Shown here: piece after piece, positions 44,088 to 56,893 of the stretch
How the letters are laid out: each line of letters opens with the position of its first letter
How positions within the stretch are numbered: the stretch's first letter is position 1
Assembly (NCBI GenBank): GCA_016630905.1
Contig: WBMQ01000010.1
Span: forward strand, 868,001-932,000
Source: Capillidium heterosporum
Lineage: Eukaryota; Entomophthoromycota; Entomophthoromycetes; Entomophthorales; Capillidiaceae
Direction: 5' to 3'
Length of the DNA stretch: 64,000 nt
Made by a program: the position numbers and the translations under genes
The notes under the pieces: generated by a model
The model's input: only the letters and a program-made list of their open reading frames with translations
Told to the model about the DNA's origin: nothing
Databases searched by the model: none

Positions 44088-45916
44088 ATGAAAGGTAATT
44101 TCTTGGATAGTTTTTATAACACCAAGCTTAGAGTCTTGCTTGTTCATCATAGCTTTATTAAATACAACGCCGTATAGAGTGCACCGTATCACAAAAATTC
44201 AAGCCCTGCGATACGTGTCGAAGGCGTCACGTAAGATGTGATCGAGGCCTTCCCACCTGTCAAAATTGTACGAAAGGCGAATACCTATGTACCTACTTAA
44301 ATATTCCATTGAAGATATGGAATGAATCTAAATCCATCGCCAAGAGCTTCACTCTAGCAAGCCATATCCGGCCACAACCTGAAAACTCCAAAGGTGAACG
44401 ATGCCGAAAAACTAACTCGATGATCTTATCCACTTTTCTTCAAAATGTAAATAAGCCTAATATAATGGCTTTTTCAACTAAAGTCAAAACTATATATCGC
44501 CTCCTAAACAACCCTGACCTCTACATCAAGCAGCGGGAACTTTCGCTATCGGCCAAAGGTGTATTACATTGTGCACCTTCTCCGTTGGGCGTTCCACTAC
44601 TGATATACACCCTGTACAATCAACAGAATCAGCATATACCCTTAGATAATGAACAAGATCAGCCGAACTCTATGGTGAACATTGTTGTTGAAGATGCCGA
44701 TGACCTGTCTCATTTAGATATGTACGATGTTTCGGGTAACTTTAAAATGAACCCAGCTACCAAGCGGTGTATTGAAGCCTATTTCAAGTTCTATCATCCA
44801 TTCATGCCGCTGTTTAACAGGAGAACCTTTGTATATAATTTGACCAACCAAGCCCCAATACTGGTTTACTTAGTATGTTCTTTGGGCTCGACCTATCTTT
44901 CCGACCTACCTAATTCTGTAAGAGACTACTATTCATCCAAAGCAATCAAAATCTTTGACAAAAGCTACCTGAAGGCCGACCTACCCACCTTAACCTGCCT
45001 CCTCCTAATGGCAAACTTCCAACATGATCCCAGGGATTACACTAGATCTTACTTTTACCTGGGATTAGCTTTTCGTATCTCTTACCTTCTAAATCTGGAC
45101 CAAGAGCCTCTGCATTTGGGAACAGAGATTTTGGAGTGGCGGAGGAAACTGTGGCTGGGGTGTCACATAATGGACAAGCTCTACTACTTTGCTTTGAACC
45201 GACCCTGCTCCCACAACTATTTTTTCTCACAACCAAACCTTCCTACTAACTATGAACTTGACATTGTAAATTTAAAGGATCCCAACGAGATCTCAGTAGC
45301 TCGAGCCAGTCTAATTTACAGCCAGTACGTCGTTGAGCTGTGCAAACTCAAGTACCTCATGACTTTTAAGTTCAAATTCATCGATACCATCGACCAGGCC
45401 AGCCTCACTCAAATTGAGAAGCTGGTTATAGCTACAGGTCAGCATCTAGATCTGTGGTTGGAAAAAGTAGTTTCTACATTCCAAGCTCTTAAGCTAGATT
45501 ATTTTCATTACGTAGACAAGGTAAGCACCAGCTTTTTACTTATTTTGAAGATGCTGTATTATGCCACTACCGTTCAACTCCATCAAACCTACGCCAAATT
45601 TACCATTAAGAACAGAACGTACTTCAGAGCTAAGAGTACGGAAGCTTCTAATAAGGGTATTGAACTGCTGTACAAGCATCGCAGCCTATTCAACTTTTGT
45701 GGTAGCAGCTACCGATTTATGACTGTTTCCTGCCTCCTCCTGTACCAAGTCAACTTGATAAAAGAGAATGGGGATCAGGGAATCGTCTACAAAGCTAAAT
45801 CCTATATTCGAAAGGGTATAGATGTTTTGGAGCAGGCTCAAGATTCCTACGCCGTCGCTTACGAAATTCGAAAAGTCATTGAAAGTCTGCTAAAGACGGA
45901 GGGAATTGAATGCTGA
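44088..45916 (+). CDS. Zn(II)2Cys6 transcription factor, array member 3
   Basis: Exon 1 is 44088-44094 (ATGAAAG), exon 2 is 44178-45916, 581 residues. Cluster ligands are Cys13, 16, 23, 30, 33 and 40 (CDTCRRRHVRC, CQNCTKGEYLC), with an extra Cys at position 4 that belongs to the extension. CQNC replaces the CQRC of most copies. The middle region reads RCIEAYFKFYHPFMPLFNRR and FRISYLLNLDQEPLHL, then LEWRRKLWLGCHIMDKLYYF. The RPCSHNYFFSQP segment has Asn where the others have Asp. The C-terminus is KTEGIEC. Apart from this no lesions are seen. It shares with member 2 the FKFIDT(I/V)DQASL segment that distinguishes the left subgroup from the right one. Confidence 0.87.
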
Positions 45917-47787
45917 TGTATCATAGGAAAATAACTGTGTAGGAAGGAATGGGATTGAGCTGACTATTATCTTTTACTAAGCTAAACAACCATCGTTTTA
46001 ACTAATACTAATTTTTATATTTTTTCATAATAAACAAGGCTACGATGAATAAACCATAAGTAACTAATAATATATATATCTCTATTTTAAAAATACATGA
46101 ATGGTATTCAACCAAGAATATATCCATATTCATTTCAAATTTATCAATAAACAATACTACAAGCAAGCTTGTATCTAACATATCCACATCTTAATAAGCT
46201 ATTAAAAATTCCTCCACTCATTATATTCAAGTATAAAATCTTACTACAAAAGGTATAGCATTGAAATTTATATCTCTGACATTTAATAAGAACTTTGAAA
46301 GACATAATTCAGGATCGTTACGTTTCAAATACATTTACCGAAAATGTGATCCTCATGTACGGTATTAGTGAAGGCTAGTTGATTAGCATTTATAAAATTG
46401 ACTTATTCTATATATTGGACATATGATATTATAGCACAAAATTTAAAATTGAGCAGGGGATACAAACTATGTCAACTAATCGGCAATCAAAGGAGGCAGA
46501 ATGTAAATTTGTTTTTTATTGTAATGCTTTTGTTTATTTGTCTTCTGTGATAAGTAAAAGCACTTTAAGTATCAAGGAAGTAAACATTCAAACTAGAATG
46601 GATGAATGGCTGTTTCAATTTCTGGGAACCTGGCTCAAAAGTTTAAGAAACTATATTTCTGAAGCCGAGGTTGGGGTATTGGAGCAGGTAGTATGCTTAC
46701 TAACAAGGTGGCAATAAAATTAATAGGAAGCTCTTCATATTGCATTACTTTCCTAACTGTCGATGGAATCAACAAGACATAGCTTGTGCTTTTATATCAC
46801 CATCTCCTATTTATTTTAATCAACTTTGTACCACATCCGTTTATTGATCAAGCTTCTAACATCCAGTCGACTACTCTTTTAGGTCCAACTAGCTTATAAA
46901 GATATGTAGGTTGATGAGAGATGTTTTAACTATCAATGGTATCGGCTATATTACACTGATATAGTTGGTTTAAAGAAAAGCTATTTTGCAACTTAGTTTG
47001 TTCTTAATTCTCCAAGCCTCAGATATAATGATCCAAAATGTCAAAAGCTTCCTAAAGCTAATTTCTTTTGATCCAGTACTTTGTGAAGTACATGAAAGTA
47101 TATCATTCTAATTATTTTTACCGTAAGTTCCTTGTAAAAAATATAGCTAAAATAGAAGCGGTATTTAGCGATAACTTAATCGTTCAAAGAAGGCTTAAAT
47201 ACTTCAGTTATTAGCTTGGAAATATATATAAGCTGGTCTATATTGAAAAACTGCCTTTGATGGCTTTATAATTTAAACTATTGTTGCTTTTAGAATCTTT
47301 ATTTGCGTCCTTTTGCTATAAAGCAATATAGTAGTTTTTATATATTTGTAATTAATAGTTACTCAAAGATTTTCTTTTTTGGCGAGATCTTGTTTAAAGA
47401 ATATAGTATATAGCCATTGTTTGTGGGGAGAGACGTTGATGGGTATTCGGTTACAATAAAAGGCTATTGAATAAAATACTATGAAAATGTGCAACAGGTA
47501 TTTTTGAATCAATACTTTGTATCACAAAATATTACTAATTGATACAGTTGTGCCATTAATTCCCAAGTTGCCAACTTTCTGCAGAACAGTATTAGCACCC
47601 ATAGGATTTTTAAGGTTGCTCTACTTTCATGCACCAGTATTAAATTTATAGTTTAATCACCTTTTGAAAGAAATAAAGTGAGGCTTTGTGTAAGAATAAT
47701 ATAAAGTTTGGAAACTGGCTAAATTTAAAAGGAAACTATTTTTCAAGGTTTTTCCTTTTTATTTTTAGCAACGATACAAAGAAAGCC
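45917..47787. other. Longest spacer in the array
   Basis: 1.9 kb of AT-rich DNA. An 82-codon frame at 46469-46717 shows no resemblance to the array family or to anything I recognise. A degenerate type A block lies at 47559-47599 and TATAAAG at 47700-47706. Confidence 0.55.
47559..47599 (+). promoter_or_regulatory. Array upstream block type A, diverged
   Basis: ATTCCCAAGTTGCCAACTTT, then CTGCAGAACAGTATTAGCACC, about 190 nt upstream of member 4. Only the final GTATTAGCAC word and the spacing match the other type A blocks well. Confidence 0.3.
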
Positions 47788-49617
47788 ATGGAGGGTAAGT
47801 TTCTATACTTGACTTTTGCACCGACTATCTTGTACCTTTATCTACTTTATAACCGTTTATACTGAGCAAAGATTTTTGTAGACAACACCATACCGACCAA
47901 AATTAAGTCTTGTGATACCTGTCGGAAGCGTAGGGTAAAGTGCGACAAAGGTCTACCTACCTGCCAACGATGTACGAAGGGTGGCTACTTGTGCACCTAC
48001 CTGGATATTCCAAAGAAGATTTGGTCCGAACCGAAACCAACAGCCAAAGTTAACGTCTCAACTAGCTATATCCAACTCCAACCGCAGCTCAAATTGGAAA
48101 CCGAGGATGAAAGACTTGAGAAGATGAACTCGATGATCCTTTCCACTTTTCATCAGAATGCAATACGACCTAGTTTGATAAAATTTTCGACCAAGATTAA
48201 ACTGATATACCATCTTCTCAACAACTCCGACTTCTTTATAAAGCAACGGGAGCTTTCGCTACAGGCAAAAGGTGTGCTTCACTACTCACCTCCTCCACTA
48301 GGTGTGCCACTGTTGATGTACACTTTGTATAACCAGCAGAACCAGTACGTGACTCTCGACCAACTGAATATGGCGGCGCCTATGGACCCTGGTAAGATTG
48401 ATGATCTTTCTTATTTAGATATATACGACTTTGCTGGCAATTTTACTTTAAATCCCACTGCTAGGAAATGTATCGACGCCTACTTTCGATTCTACCATCC
48501 TTTTACAACCTTATTTAACAAACGCAGTTTCCTCAGCAACCTATCTTCCCAATTGCCCATGCTGGTCTACCTCGTATGCTCTTTCGGTTCAGGCTACCTC
48601 GCCGATCTACCGATGACGGTTCGAGATTTTTATGGTTCCAAAGCTACTCAGCTCTTCAACCTCAATTACTTGAAGGCCGATCTACCGACAATAACCTGCC
48701 TCATACTATTTTCCAACTTTCAGCATGATCCACAGGACTACAACCGGTCCTATTTCTACATGGGGCTGGCAATACGTATCTCCTACATGTTGAACTTGGA
48801 TCAAGAACCTAAATTTTTGGGAATAGAAACTTTGGAGTGGCGGCGTAAGCTGTGGGTGTGGTGTCACAACATGGACAAGTACTATTATTTCGGTCTAAAC
48901 CGACCTTGTACACACGACTTTTTCTATTCGCAACCCAGCTTCCCCATGCACTACGAGTTCGATGTCGTCAATTTCAAAGACCCTAGTGAAGTTTCCTTAG
49001 CCCGGGCCACCTTGATCTACAACCAGTTTATGGTCGAGCTGTGCAAACTCAAATTCCTGATGATGCGTAGGTTCAAGTTTATCGACACCATCAACCAATC
49101 CAATCTCGCTAGCAGTGAAGAGCTGGTACGCAAAACCGGCAACCATCTCGACTTGTGGTTGGAAAAGGTAATTACTACCTTTGACGCTTTACATCTGAAA
49201 TATCCGAACTATGTCGAGGAAGCTAGTTCTAGCTTCCTTTTAGTGCTGAAGTTGATGTATTATGCCGCCTCCGTTCAACTCTACCAGACCTACGCCAAGC
49301 TTACCACTAAAAACAAAGATTTCTTTAGGACACAATGTGCCAAAGCTTCTACCTTGGGGATCGAGCTGGCGTATCAACATAGAGACGTTTTCAACTTTTG
49401 TGGAAATTCCTATAGGTTCTTTGCACTATCCTGCCTCCTCTTATATCAGATTAACTTGGTTAAAGAAAGTAACGACCACGGCATCATCTACAAAGCTAAG
49501 TCTTGTATAAAGAAGGGGATAGAGATCTTTGACCAGTCTCAGAGCTACTACGCCATACCTTATGAGATTCTGAGGGTTACCAAAAGTTTAATGAAGACGG
49601 AGAACATTGTATATTGA
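47788..49617 (+). CDS. Zn(II)2Cys6 transcription factor, array member 4
   Basis: Exon 1 is 47788-47794 (ATGGAGG), exon 2 is 47882-49617, 580 residues. The cluster CDTCRKRRVKCDKGLPTCQRC has all six Cys (13 to 40) and the full RKRRVKC basic stretch, as in the right-hand subgroup, whereas the body (FYHPFTTLFNKRSF, RRFKFIDTINQSNL, a Leu-rich C-terminus ending ENIVY) is intermediate between the two subgroups. The WRRKLWVWCHNMDKYYYF helix is followed by NRPCTHDFFYSQP. It could therefore represent the link between left and right halves of the array. Its intron is 87 nt. TATAAAG lies 82 nt upstream of its ATG. Confidence 0.88.
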
Positions 49618-50195
49618 TAAAACCGAATGGTGAAAAGAATGTAAATAAAGAATTTGGTTCGTACAGTGTAGTGGTGGTAAGTAAATAATATTCATTTTAA
49701 CTTTTTTTAGTTTTTATAGTACTTTAACTAGGTGCTTAAAATAAAATATGCTCCAACGTCATTTATTTATATTTGTCTATTATATAAACATTACTATTTT
49801 TAACTGTATAGTACATTGGTTACTTTATGCCCGAAGATCTACTTACAACTAAGTTTATATGGCATCCACTTGCCATTGACCCTCCGTTCCGATCTATAAC
49901 ATAACTTTGTTGAATTCTACCAAACAGCTTCACTATACAAAATAGATGGAGGATCTACTTATTGATTAGGAAAATACCACTAAGCTCGGAATATCCATTC
50001 ACCGAACTAACTATAGAGTGATACAAATGTTTTTATTGATTAATATCCCCATCCTGCGGCTGGCATTGTACTTTAAATATATATGGCTTGAAGCATAAAT
50101 TACGAGTTAGAGAATCGATCATATATAATCTGGAACAGTTTAAAGTCTAACTTTTTTGTTCTAAAGATATACCGCCATTGCTTAAGGATCCAAGT
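49618..50195. other. Intergenic spacer in the array
   Basis: AT-rich, with the type B conserved block at 49958-50035. Nothing else. Confidence 0.6.
49958..50035 (+). promoter_or_regulatory. Array upstream block type B (member 5)
   Basis: Begins CTTATTGATTAGGAAAATAC and continues with AAGCTCGGAATATCCATTC. It lies about 160-240 nt upstream of the start exon. Within it CGG and CCG triplets at 49987-49989 and 50002-50004 form an inverted pair with 12 nt between them, a geometry of the kind bound by zinc-cluster dimers. Related blocks stand upstream of members 7, 8 and 9. Confidence 0.5.
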
Positions 50196-51976
50196 ATGGG
50201 AGGTAACCTGCAGTTTTATTTTTGATAGATAGCTTGAACCTTACTACATCTAACTCACATAATAACGCAATACTATTAGAAATCTCGACATCAACCAAAC
50301 AAAAGGCCTGCGATACATGTCGAAAACGTCGAGTAAAGTGCGATAGAAGCCTACCTAACTGTCAACGATGCAGAAAAGGTATGTACTTGTGTACTTACTT
50401 GAACATCCCAAAAGTAGTATTGAGTAACTTCAAGGCCATCAACAAATTATTGATCAAACCTCAACCTAAACGAATTGGAGACAGCAAATATAAATTTATA
50501 AATGTGACGATGCCACCAACCTTTCGACAAGTTTCTATAAGACCTATCCTAGTACATTCCATCGCTAAATCCATGTTTATCCATCACTTTTTAAGTAACT
50601 CCAACTTATTCATTAAGCAACGGCACTTTTCACTATTAGCTAAAGATACACTTCAAAAGTATCTTCTTAAATCTAATACTTCACATTTAACAAATTCCTT
50701 ACACTATCAACAAACGAAAAGTTTAGCATTTGGTCAATCGATCGGTACAGATAGAGATACTGATCTAGCATATTTAGATATCTACGATCTAGTAGGCAGA
50801 CTAAAGTTAAATCCAATAGCCAAGCGATGCATCGATGCCTACTTTCAATTCTATCATCCATTTAATGCCTTACTAAACAAACGACCATTCCTCAACAATT
50901 TAGCCAACCAATCCCCAACTTTGGTCTACTTGGTATGCTCTTTTGGCTCTGGGTACCTCACCGACCTACCCAAAACTGTAAGGGACTACTACGGCTCCAA
51001 AGCAATTAACCTTTTTGACAAAGACTATTTGAAGGCCAACCTATCAACTCTAACCTGCCTTATACTTTTCACAAACTACCAGCACGATCCAAAGGACTAC
51101 ACCCGCTCTTATTTCTATATGGGATTGGCCGTACGCATCGCCTATCTACTAAACTTGGATAAAGAACCTGTACACCTCAAGACCGAAATATTGGAGTGGC
51201 GGAGGAAGCTGTGGCTCGCTTGCCATACCAACGACAAATTCTTCTACTTCATCTTGGACCTTCCCTGCTCCCACGACTTCCTTTACTCTCAGCCTAAACT
51301 ACCTCAAAACTTCCAGCTCGACGTCGTTAATTTCGACGATAGGAGTGAGATGTCTTTGGCCCAAGCTACTCTAGCTTTCATACAATCTACATGCGATGTG
51401 AGCAAGATTTTGTTTCATATGTTGCGATGGTTTCGATTTATAGACATCAGCAATCAATCAAATATCGGCAAAGTGGATGCGTTGTTGGATAAAATCCAGC
51501 ATCACCTTGATTTGTGGCGAAAGGGAGTTCACACTACCTTCAAAGACTTGGAAAGAAAATACCCTGGTTATTTAATCAAAACTAGTACTAATTTTGTATT
51601 CATGCTAGAGCTGGCCTACTACACTTTTTTGGTTCAACTCTATCAGGCCTATGCCAAACTTACAACTAAGCACGATAGTTTTATTCAAGCTCAATGTATC
51701 TGGGCCTCCACCCTTGGAATCGAACTGATATACCAACATCGTACTACTTTCAATCTGTGTGGAAACAACTATCGAACCTTTTCTCTGACCTGTCTCCTCC
51801 TATATCAAATTAATCTGGTTAGGGAAAGTAAGAATTACGAGATCGTCTGTAAGGCTAAAGCGTGTATTATAAAAGGCGTCCAAGTTATTGATGAATCTCA
51901 AAGCTACTCTGCGGTTGCGTCGGAGATCCTGGAGAGGATTCGTGGTTTGCTAAAGACGGAGGGCATTGCCTGTTAG
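50196..51976 (+). CDS. Zn(II)2Cys6 transcription factor, array member 5
   Basis: Exon 1 is 50196-50202 (ATGGGAG), exon 2 is 50280-51976, 567 residues. The acceptor after TACTATTAG at 50279 was chosen because it gives MGEISTSTKQKAC, with the first Cys at 13 as in all siblings, and a 77-nt intron with a CTAAC branch-like site; an acceptor at 50228 would need a 26-nt intron. The cluster is intact (CDTCRKRRVKC, CQRCRKGMYLC). The body keeps RCIDAYFQFYHPFNALLNKR, AVRIAYLLNLDKEPVHL and EWRRKLWLACHTNDKFFYF. The motif that is NRPCSHDFFYSQP elsewhere is DLPCSHDFLYSQP, with Arg lost. It ends in KTEGIAC. Third positions are more AT-rich in the linker than in the conserved core. Confidence 0.86.
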
Positions 51977-52906
51977 CTTTGAAAATTAAATGAAATATAT
52001 TTAGTTTATTTTAAAGCATGGTGTTATTTCTAACTACATTTATTTAAATGAGTAAATAATCGAATTGAAATATAATTTAACTAAGTTCTAAACAACCTTA
52101 CGAGCCGATTTAGAACCCTTCATAATATTTGAATGTAAAATTAGCTATTCGAAATTTTAAATTGGTTGTATTGCAACATTACTCTGGTTACTATCTATAT
52201 TGAATATATTCATATACATATAGATTATATTCCGACTTATATACATTAATCTTATAATTGAGCTTAAAGAAAACATTCGACTAATATAAAGCTGACCAAA
52301 TTTGTCATTAAATTCTCTGATAAAATCTTAATCTGAGCCGATGAAGTAATTGATGAAAAATTTGGTTTACTATATATCAACATTTTTAGAAATAATGTTT
52401 AAGTATAATAATAACAGTATATGTTCAGAAAATCGCAAAAGGTTTATAAACCTGAATCAAATTAACTGCTAAAACTGTTTTTTGGTTTATAATTAGCTTG
52501 GCTTTGTAAAAGTCCAGACTTTAATAACCACGTCGCCGCTATACTAATTACCGAGATGCATATATTAAATAAAGCTAAAATTCAAATTCTACACTAGTTA
52601 ATTTTCAATAACTACCTCCAATTTTCGGAAAATAAAGTTTGGATAAGGGTATCTAGTAAAAATAAGTGCTGAGAGTAACAACTCATAGATTAGAAATGTA
52701 TTGTTAGGTCAAAAATAACCGCCTATTAAGCTATTGGTAGAAAACTAAAAGTGCCAATAGGTGCCGATGTCCTTTATTATATATCTCCCATTGAACCTTA
52801 AAACTTATTAGCGAGAAACCTAAACTAAATTTTAAAATACCAGTAATATATAAACAAGAACAATTTTGAAAATACATTATATTATTTTAAAAGTCATTAT
52901 CTAGAT
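51977..52906. other. Intergenic spacer in the array
   Basis: About 0.9 kb of very AT-rich DNA. I see no conserved block of type A or B here, in line with the truncated gene that follows. Confidence 0.55.
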
Positions 52907-53274
52907 ATGAGAGGTAATTTGTAGTTCTTTTTCAATGACAAATTTACAACTTATTGTCTTTAAATTCCACCGCTAAGTATATCTCTGTAGACACTACTGT
53001 ACCACCAACATTGAAGGTCTGTGATATGTGTCGACGACGTCGTGTAAAGTGCGACAAAACTCTACCCGCTTGTCAAAGATGTATCAAGGGTGCATACCCA
53101 TGTAGCTATAAAGATATTCCTAAAAAAGTGTGGTTTAAGCCCAAACCGAACTCTGAAATGGACTTCCAACCCCAGCCGGGAAAAGCTCAAAGTGATGAAC
53201 ATAAAGCTATGAATGTTATGATGGTATCAAGTGTTATCAATCTTCAACGTAGTGCTGCCATCTTGGAAAGCTAA
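52907..53274 (+). CDS. DNA-binding-domain-only Zn(II)2Cys6 protein, array member 6 (truncated)
   Basis: Exon 1 is 52907-52913 (ATGAGAG), exon 2 is 52991-53274, giving just 96 residues. The zinc cluster is perfect (Cys13, 16, 23, 30, 33, 40; CDMCRRRRVKC, CQRCIKGAYPC), as are splice sites and start exon. The frame continues through the linker (DIPKKVWFKPKPNSEMDFQP) to VINLQRSAAILES and then stops, at the point where siblings enter the first conserved helix (IRPSLIKFSTK). No middle-homology sequence is recognisable in the following 800 nt, so about 470 codons are missing rather than shifted. It is either a recent deletion relic or a short competitor that binds DNA without the regulatory region. 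Confidence 0.7.
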
Positions 53275-54067
53275 AGCTTTCAACAAACTAGCTCTGCAGA
53301 TTTATCCGAAAGCATGCTATTAATAAACTTATATATATAAGCTATATTTCAGCTTAGAAAATATATTGAAATTTTACTATATATACCAATTATGTTGGTT
53401 AAATAAATGTACCATCATATCTACTATAATTAACTCTAAGCATCCGTTGCTGACAATCAATTTCTGTGATCCAACAGCAATTAGTGTTTTGTATATCAGC
53501 TCTTTAATAAGCTCAGCTTCAAACCTATAATGTATACTATAAGTGAGTTACATCAGCTCTAGATACTTGATAATACTATTGTGAGCCGATATAAAATTTG
53601 ATCACAAAGTACCCAAAGTTATAGGATCGATCGATAGCTTTGGGAAGTTGCCAAAATTCTGAATAATTACAAAATATACCTGAACTGCAAATATGCTTTA
53701 GTAGAGCTGGTATAGCATTTTTAAATGGTATAGTTACCTATTTTATTACCAAATTAACTTTTGATAAATACCTATATTGCAATAGAAAGTCAGTCTGTAT
53801 ACAAACACTCATAAACTGAATGGAAATCTACTAATTGATTAGGAAAATACCGTCAAGCTCAGAAAATCTACCAAATGAGACATTATAGGAAGCTAGAAGT
53901 GTTTTGAATGCTACTATCCCTTCCACTCGGATTTGAAATCCTCAACTAAATATTTTGAAACCTGTTTTGAAACTTGAAGTATAGGCGCCATATAGTCTGC
54001 AAGAAGCTGAAAGAATTTAAATTCTCACTCTTCTAAAAACATTCGTACGTAGTAATAGGATTCAAAT
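53275..54067. other. Intergenic spacer in the array
   Basis: AT-rich, with a type B block at 53831-53905. No remnant of the missing C-terminal part of member 6 is recognised. Confidence 0.55.
53831..53905 (+). promoter_or_regulatory. Array upstream block type B (member 7)
   Basis: Begins CTAATTGATTAGGAAAATAC, followed by CAAGCTCAGAAAATCTACC. It is clearly homologous to 49958-50035, but the CGG/CCG pair is not conserved. Confidence 0.5.
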
Positions 54068-55812
54068 ATGGGAGGTAAAGTGTAGCTATATGTTTGGAAA
54101 CTTATTAATGAGTGCGATTTCGATTAGATATTTTAACTCAAGTCAAGCCTAAAGTTTGCGACACGTGCCGAAAACGTAGAGTAAAATGCGATAGAAGCCA
54201 GCCCAACTGTCAAAGGTGTAGCAAAAGTGGGTACCTATGCACTTATCTAGGTATCCCGAAGATGGTATGGGGGAAGCCTAATATTAAGCTCAAGATGGTT
54301 ACCCAATCACAGAATAGAGCTGAGGGCAATCCGTATCGAGATATGATAGTAGTATCGAAGTTTTACCAAAATGCAACGAGATCCTCATTAATCAAATTTG
54401 CCATTAAATTCAACCTTATCCACCACCTTCTAAATACATCCGACTTTTTTATCAAGCAGAGGGAACTCTCGACATCAATTAAGAGTGTGCTTCCCAATTC
54501 AATTCCTCCTTCCGGTGCCCTACATCCAACAACCAATTTTTACAACCAACAAGAACCTCACTCAACGCTTATTCAATCATTTGAGGCAAGTAGAGATAAA
54601 AAATTAGCAGATTTAGACATATACGATCTAACAGGCAAATTGAAGCTAAACCCAACGGCTAAAAGATGCATCCAAGCCTATTTTCAATTTTACCACCCCT
54701 TTGCCGTTTTATTCAACAAGCATACATTCCTTAGTACCTTAGCTAACCAATCTCCCATGCTAGTCTACCTAGTATGTTCCTTCGGCTCCGGATACCTCGC
54801 TGATCTACCAAGGTCGGTACGGGATTACTACGGGTCGAAGGCGACCAAACTCTTCAACAAAAAATACTTGAAGGCTGACTTACCAACTCTTACATGTCTC
54901 TTACTATTCTCGAACTTCCAACACGATCCAAAAGATTACAACCGATCCTACTTTTACATGGGATTGGCTTTACGTATATCCTACCTGTTGAACTTGGACA
55001 GAAAACCCCTACACCTCAGCACTAAAACTTTGGAGTGGCGGAGAAAGCTGTGGCTCGCCTGCCACACTTATGACAAACTCTACTACTTCGTGTTGGATCG
55101 ACCCTGCTGCCACGACTTCTTTTACTCTCAGCCCAAGTTTCCTCAATGCTACCAGCTTGATGTGATCAACCTCGATGATCCTAACGAAGTATCCTTAGCT
55201 CAAGCTACTTTGATCTACAACCAACTAGAATGCAAGTTAAGTACAATGCTGTTCCATATGCTAAGGAAATTCCGATATATAGACGCCGACCACCAAACTA
55301 GGTTAGACCAGGTCGATGAACTTGTCAACAAAACGAAGATCTACCTTGACCTGTGGTTGAAACGAGTTAAAGCCACTTTCAAAGAGTTGGAGAACAACCT
55401 CAGTTACTCAAGCCACGTCAGTGACAACTTTCTATTTTTGCTGGAAATTCAGTATTACGCATCTTTGGTTGAATTTTACCAAATCTATACCAAGCTCCCA
55501 TCTAAGCAAGACGACTTTATTCGAACTCAGTGTACTTGGGCCTCCAACCTTGGGATTGAGCTCATCTACCGACACCGCAGCATCTTCAACTTTTGTGGTA
55601 ACAGCTATCGACTGTTTGCTCTCTCTTGCTTTCTGCTGTATCAAATCAACTTGATCAAGGAAAATAAGGATTTAGATGGCGTTTCCAAGGCAAAAGGATA
55701 TCTCAAGAAAGGTATTGATGTTATCGTTGAGTCTCAGAATTACTCTGCAGTTGCATCAGAGATTCTGAAGGGTATCCGTAGTATGTTAAAGATGGAAAGC
55801 ATTACATGCTAA
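54068..55812 (+). CDS. Zn(II)2Cys6 transcription factor, array member 7
   Basis: Exon 1 is 54068-54074 (ATGGGAG), exon 2 is 54128-55812, 563 residues, starting MGDILTQVKPKVCDTC. The cluster is complete (CQRCSKSGYLC). The middle region includes RCIQAYFQFYHPFAVLFNKH, LVCSFGSGYLADLPRSVRDY and ALRISYLLNLDRKPLHL. It shares with member 8 the DRPCCHDFFYSQP double-Cys form and the NQLE(C/S)(K/E)LST(M/T)LFHxLRKFR block, so these two look like the most recent duplicates. The segment after LELENNLSYSS-like residues is one or two residues shorter than in siblings (KELENNLSYSSHVSDN). It ends MESITC. The intron is 53 nt, matching member 2. Confidence 0.88.
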
Positions 55813-56893
55813 ATTTCAAACATTGGATACGCGTACATGAACTTTAATTTAAAATTATATGTCGTTCATATATATTATAATTAAATTAGTAGCTATAAGA
55901 TTAACACTTTAATTTTCAGGTTTTTTACTGTATTTTGAGCAATGACAAACTAGGGCTGATTAGATAATTTCTACTAAAGCAAACTTTATATTTTACTTTG
56001 ACTGACTTTCATTAACTATAAATTAGAGAACCAAAACAAACAGTATTTACGCAAACATAAAAAGTGACATTGTCAATTCTCAGAGGTAAAGAAAATATAA
56101 AAAAGTGACAATTGAAGATTAAAGGGTTAAAGTACAGCATAATAAACTTTGGAACAATCTTACAGGTCAATTTAAAACATTTTGTTATATTTATAATAAT
56201 TTTCTGAGCTCAAAGCTTTTAGTATATTGCTTTTACATCACTCTTTCAGATATTCCTTATACTAAATAGTTTTATACCTGTTTATTACAGATTCGTCTAA
56301 GCTTTATAACCCAAAAAAATTCACTATTTACTAGCGGATCTTATATTTAATTGGCAAGCAATTTGCTATCCAAAGATATCTCTGCCAACCAGACTAAATT
56401 TAGAATGGTTGTTTTGAAGTCCCACTATTCTAAGCTGGATGAAATCGACCTCAGTTTTATTTAGCTTTCCTACAGTGCTCAAGCACTATACAGACACATC
56501 CTAAATTGCAAATATATTTGATGGGGTTAGCATAGTGTTATTAAAAGGTATAGTTGTCCACTATACTATCAAAATAATATTCAACAAATACCAATCCTAT
56601 TTTAGAAAATTAGTTTATATACAGGTATTTAGTAAATCGAAGCAAGAGAACCTACTTATTGGCTGGGAAAATCCCGCCAAGGCCAGAGTACCCACCAACT
56701 GAGTGATCTGTAAGCAAAAAGTATTTTTAGATATAGATGTCTCTCAAATACGACTAGCATTGAAGAATTTGATTAAGCATTTTAAAACCTAGTGAACCTT
56801 AAAGTAGTGATGCTATATAATCCACGATGAAAGTGAAAGTGTGGACCTATGTACTTCTCTAAAACTGCTTTTATATAAAACTAGGATCTAAGT
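55813..56893. other. Intergenic spacer in the array
   Basis: AT-rich, with a type B block at 56655-56730. No other gene. Confidence 0.55.
56655..56730 (+). promoter_or_regulatory. Array upstream block type B (member 8)
   Basis: Begins CTTATTGGCTGGGAAAATCC, followed by CGCCAAGGCCAGAGTACCC and AACTGAGTGATCTG. It aligns with 49958-50035, including the GAGTGAT word near its end. Confidence 0.5.

Noticed and set aside
46469-46717. 82-codon frame in the longest spacer of the array
   Set aside because: No resemblance to the array family, no splice context and no family I recognise; length is expected by chance in 1.9 kb.
50203-50228. A 26-nt intron with acceptor GATAG for array member 5
   Set aside because: Too short for normal splicing and gives a first Cys at residue 30, whereas the acceptor at 50279 gives 13 as in all siblings.
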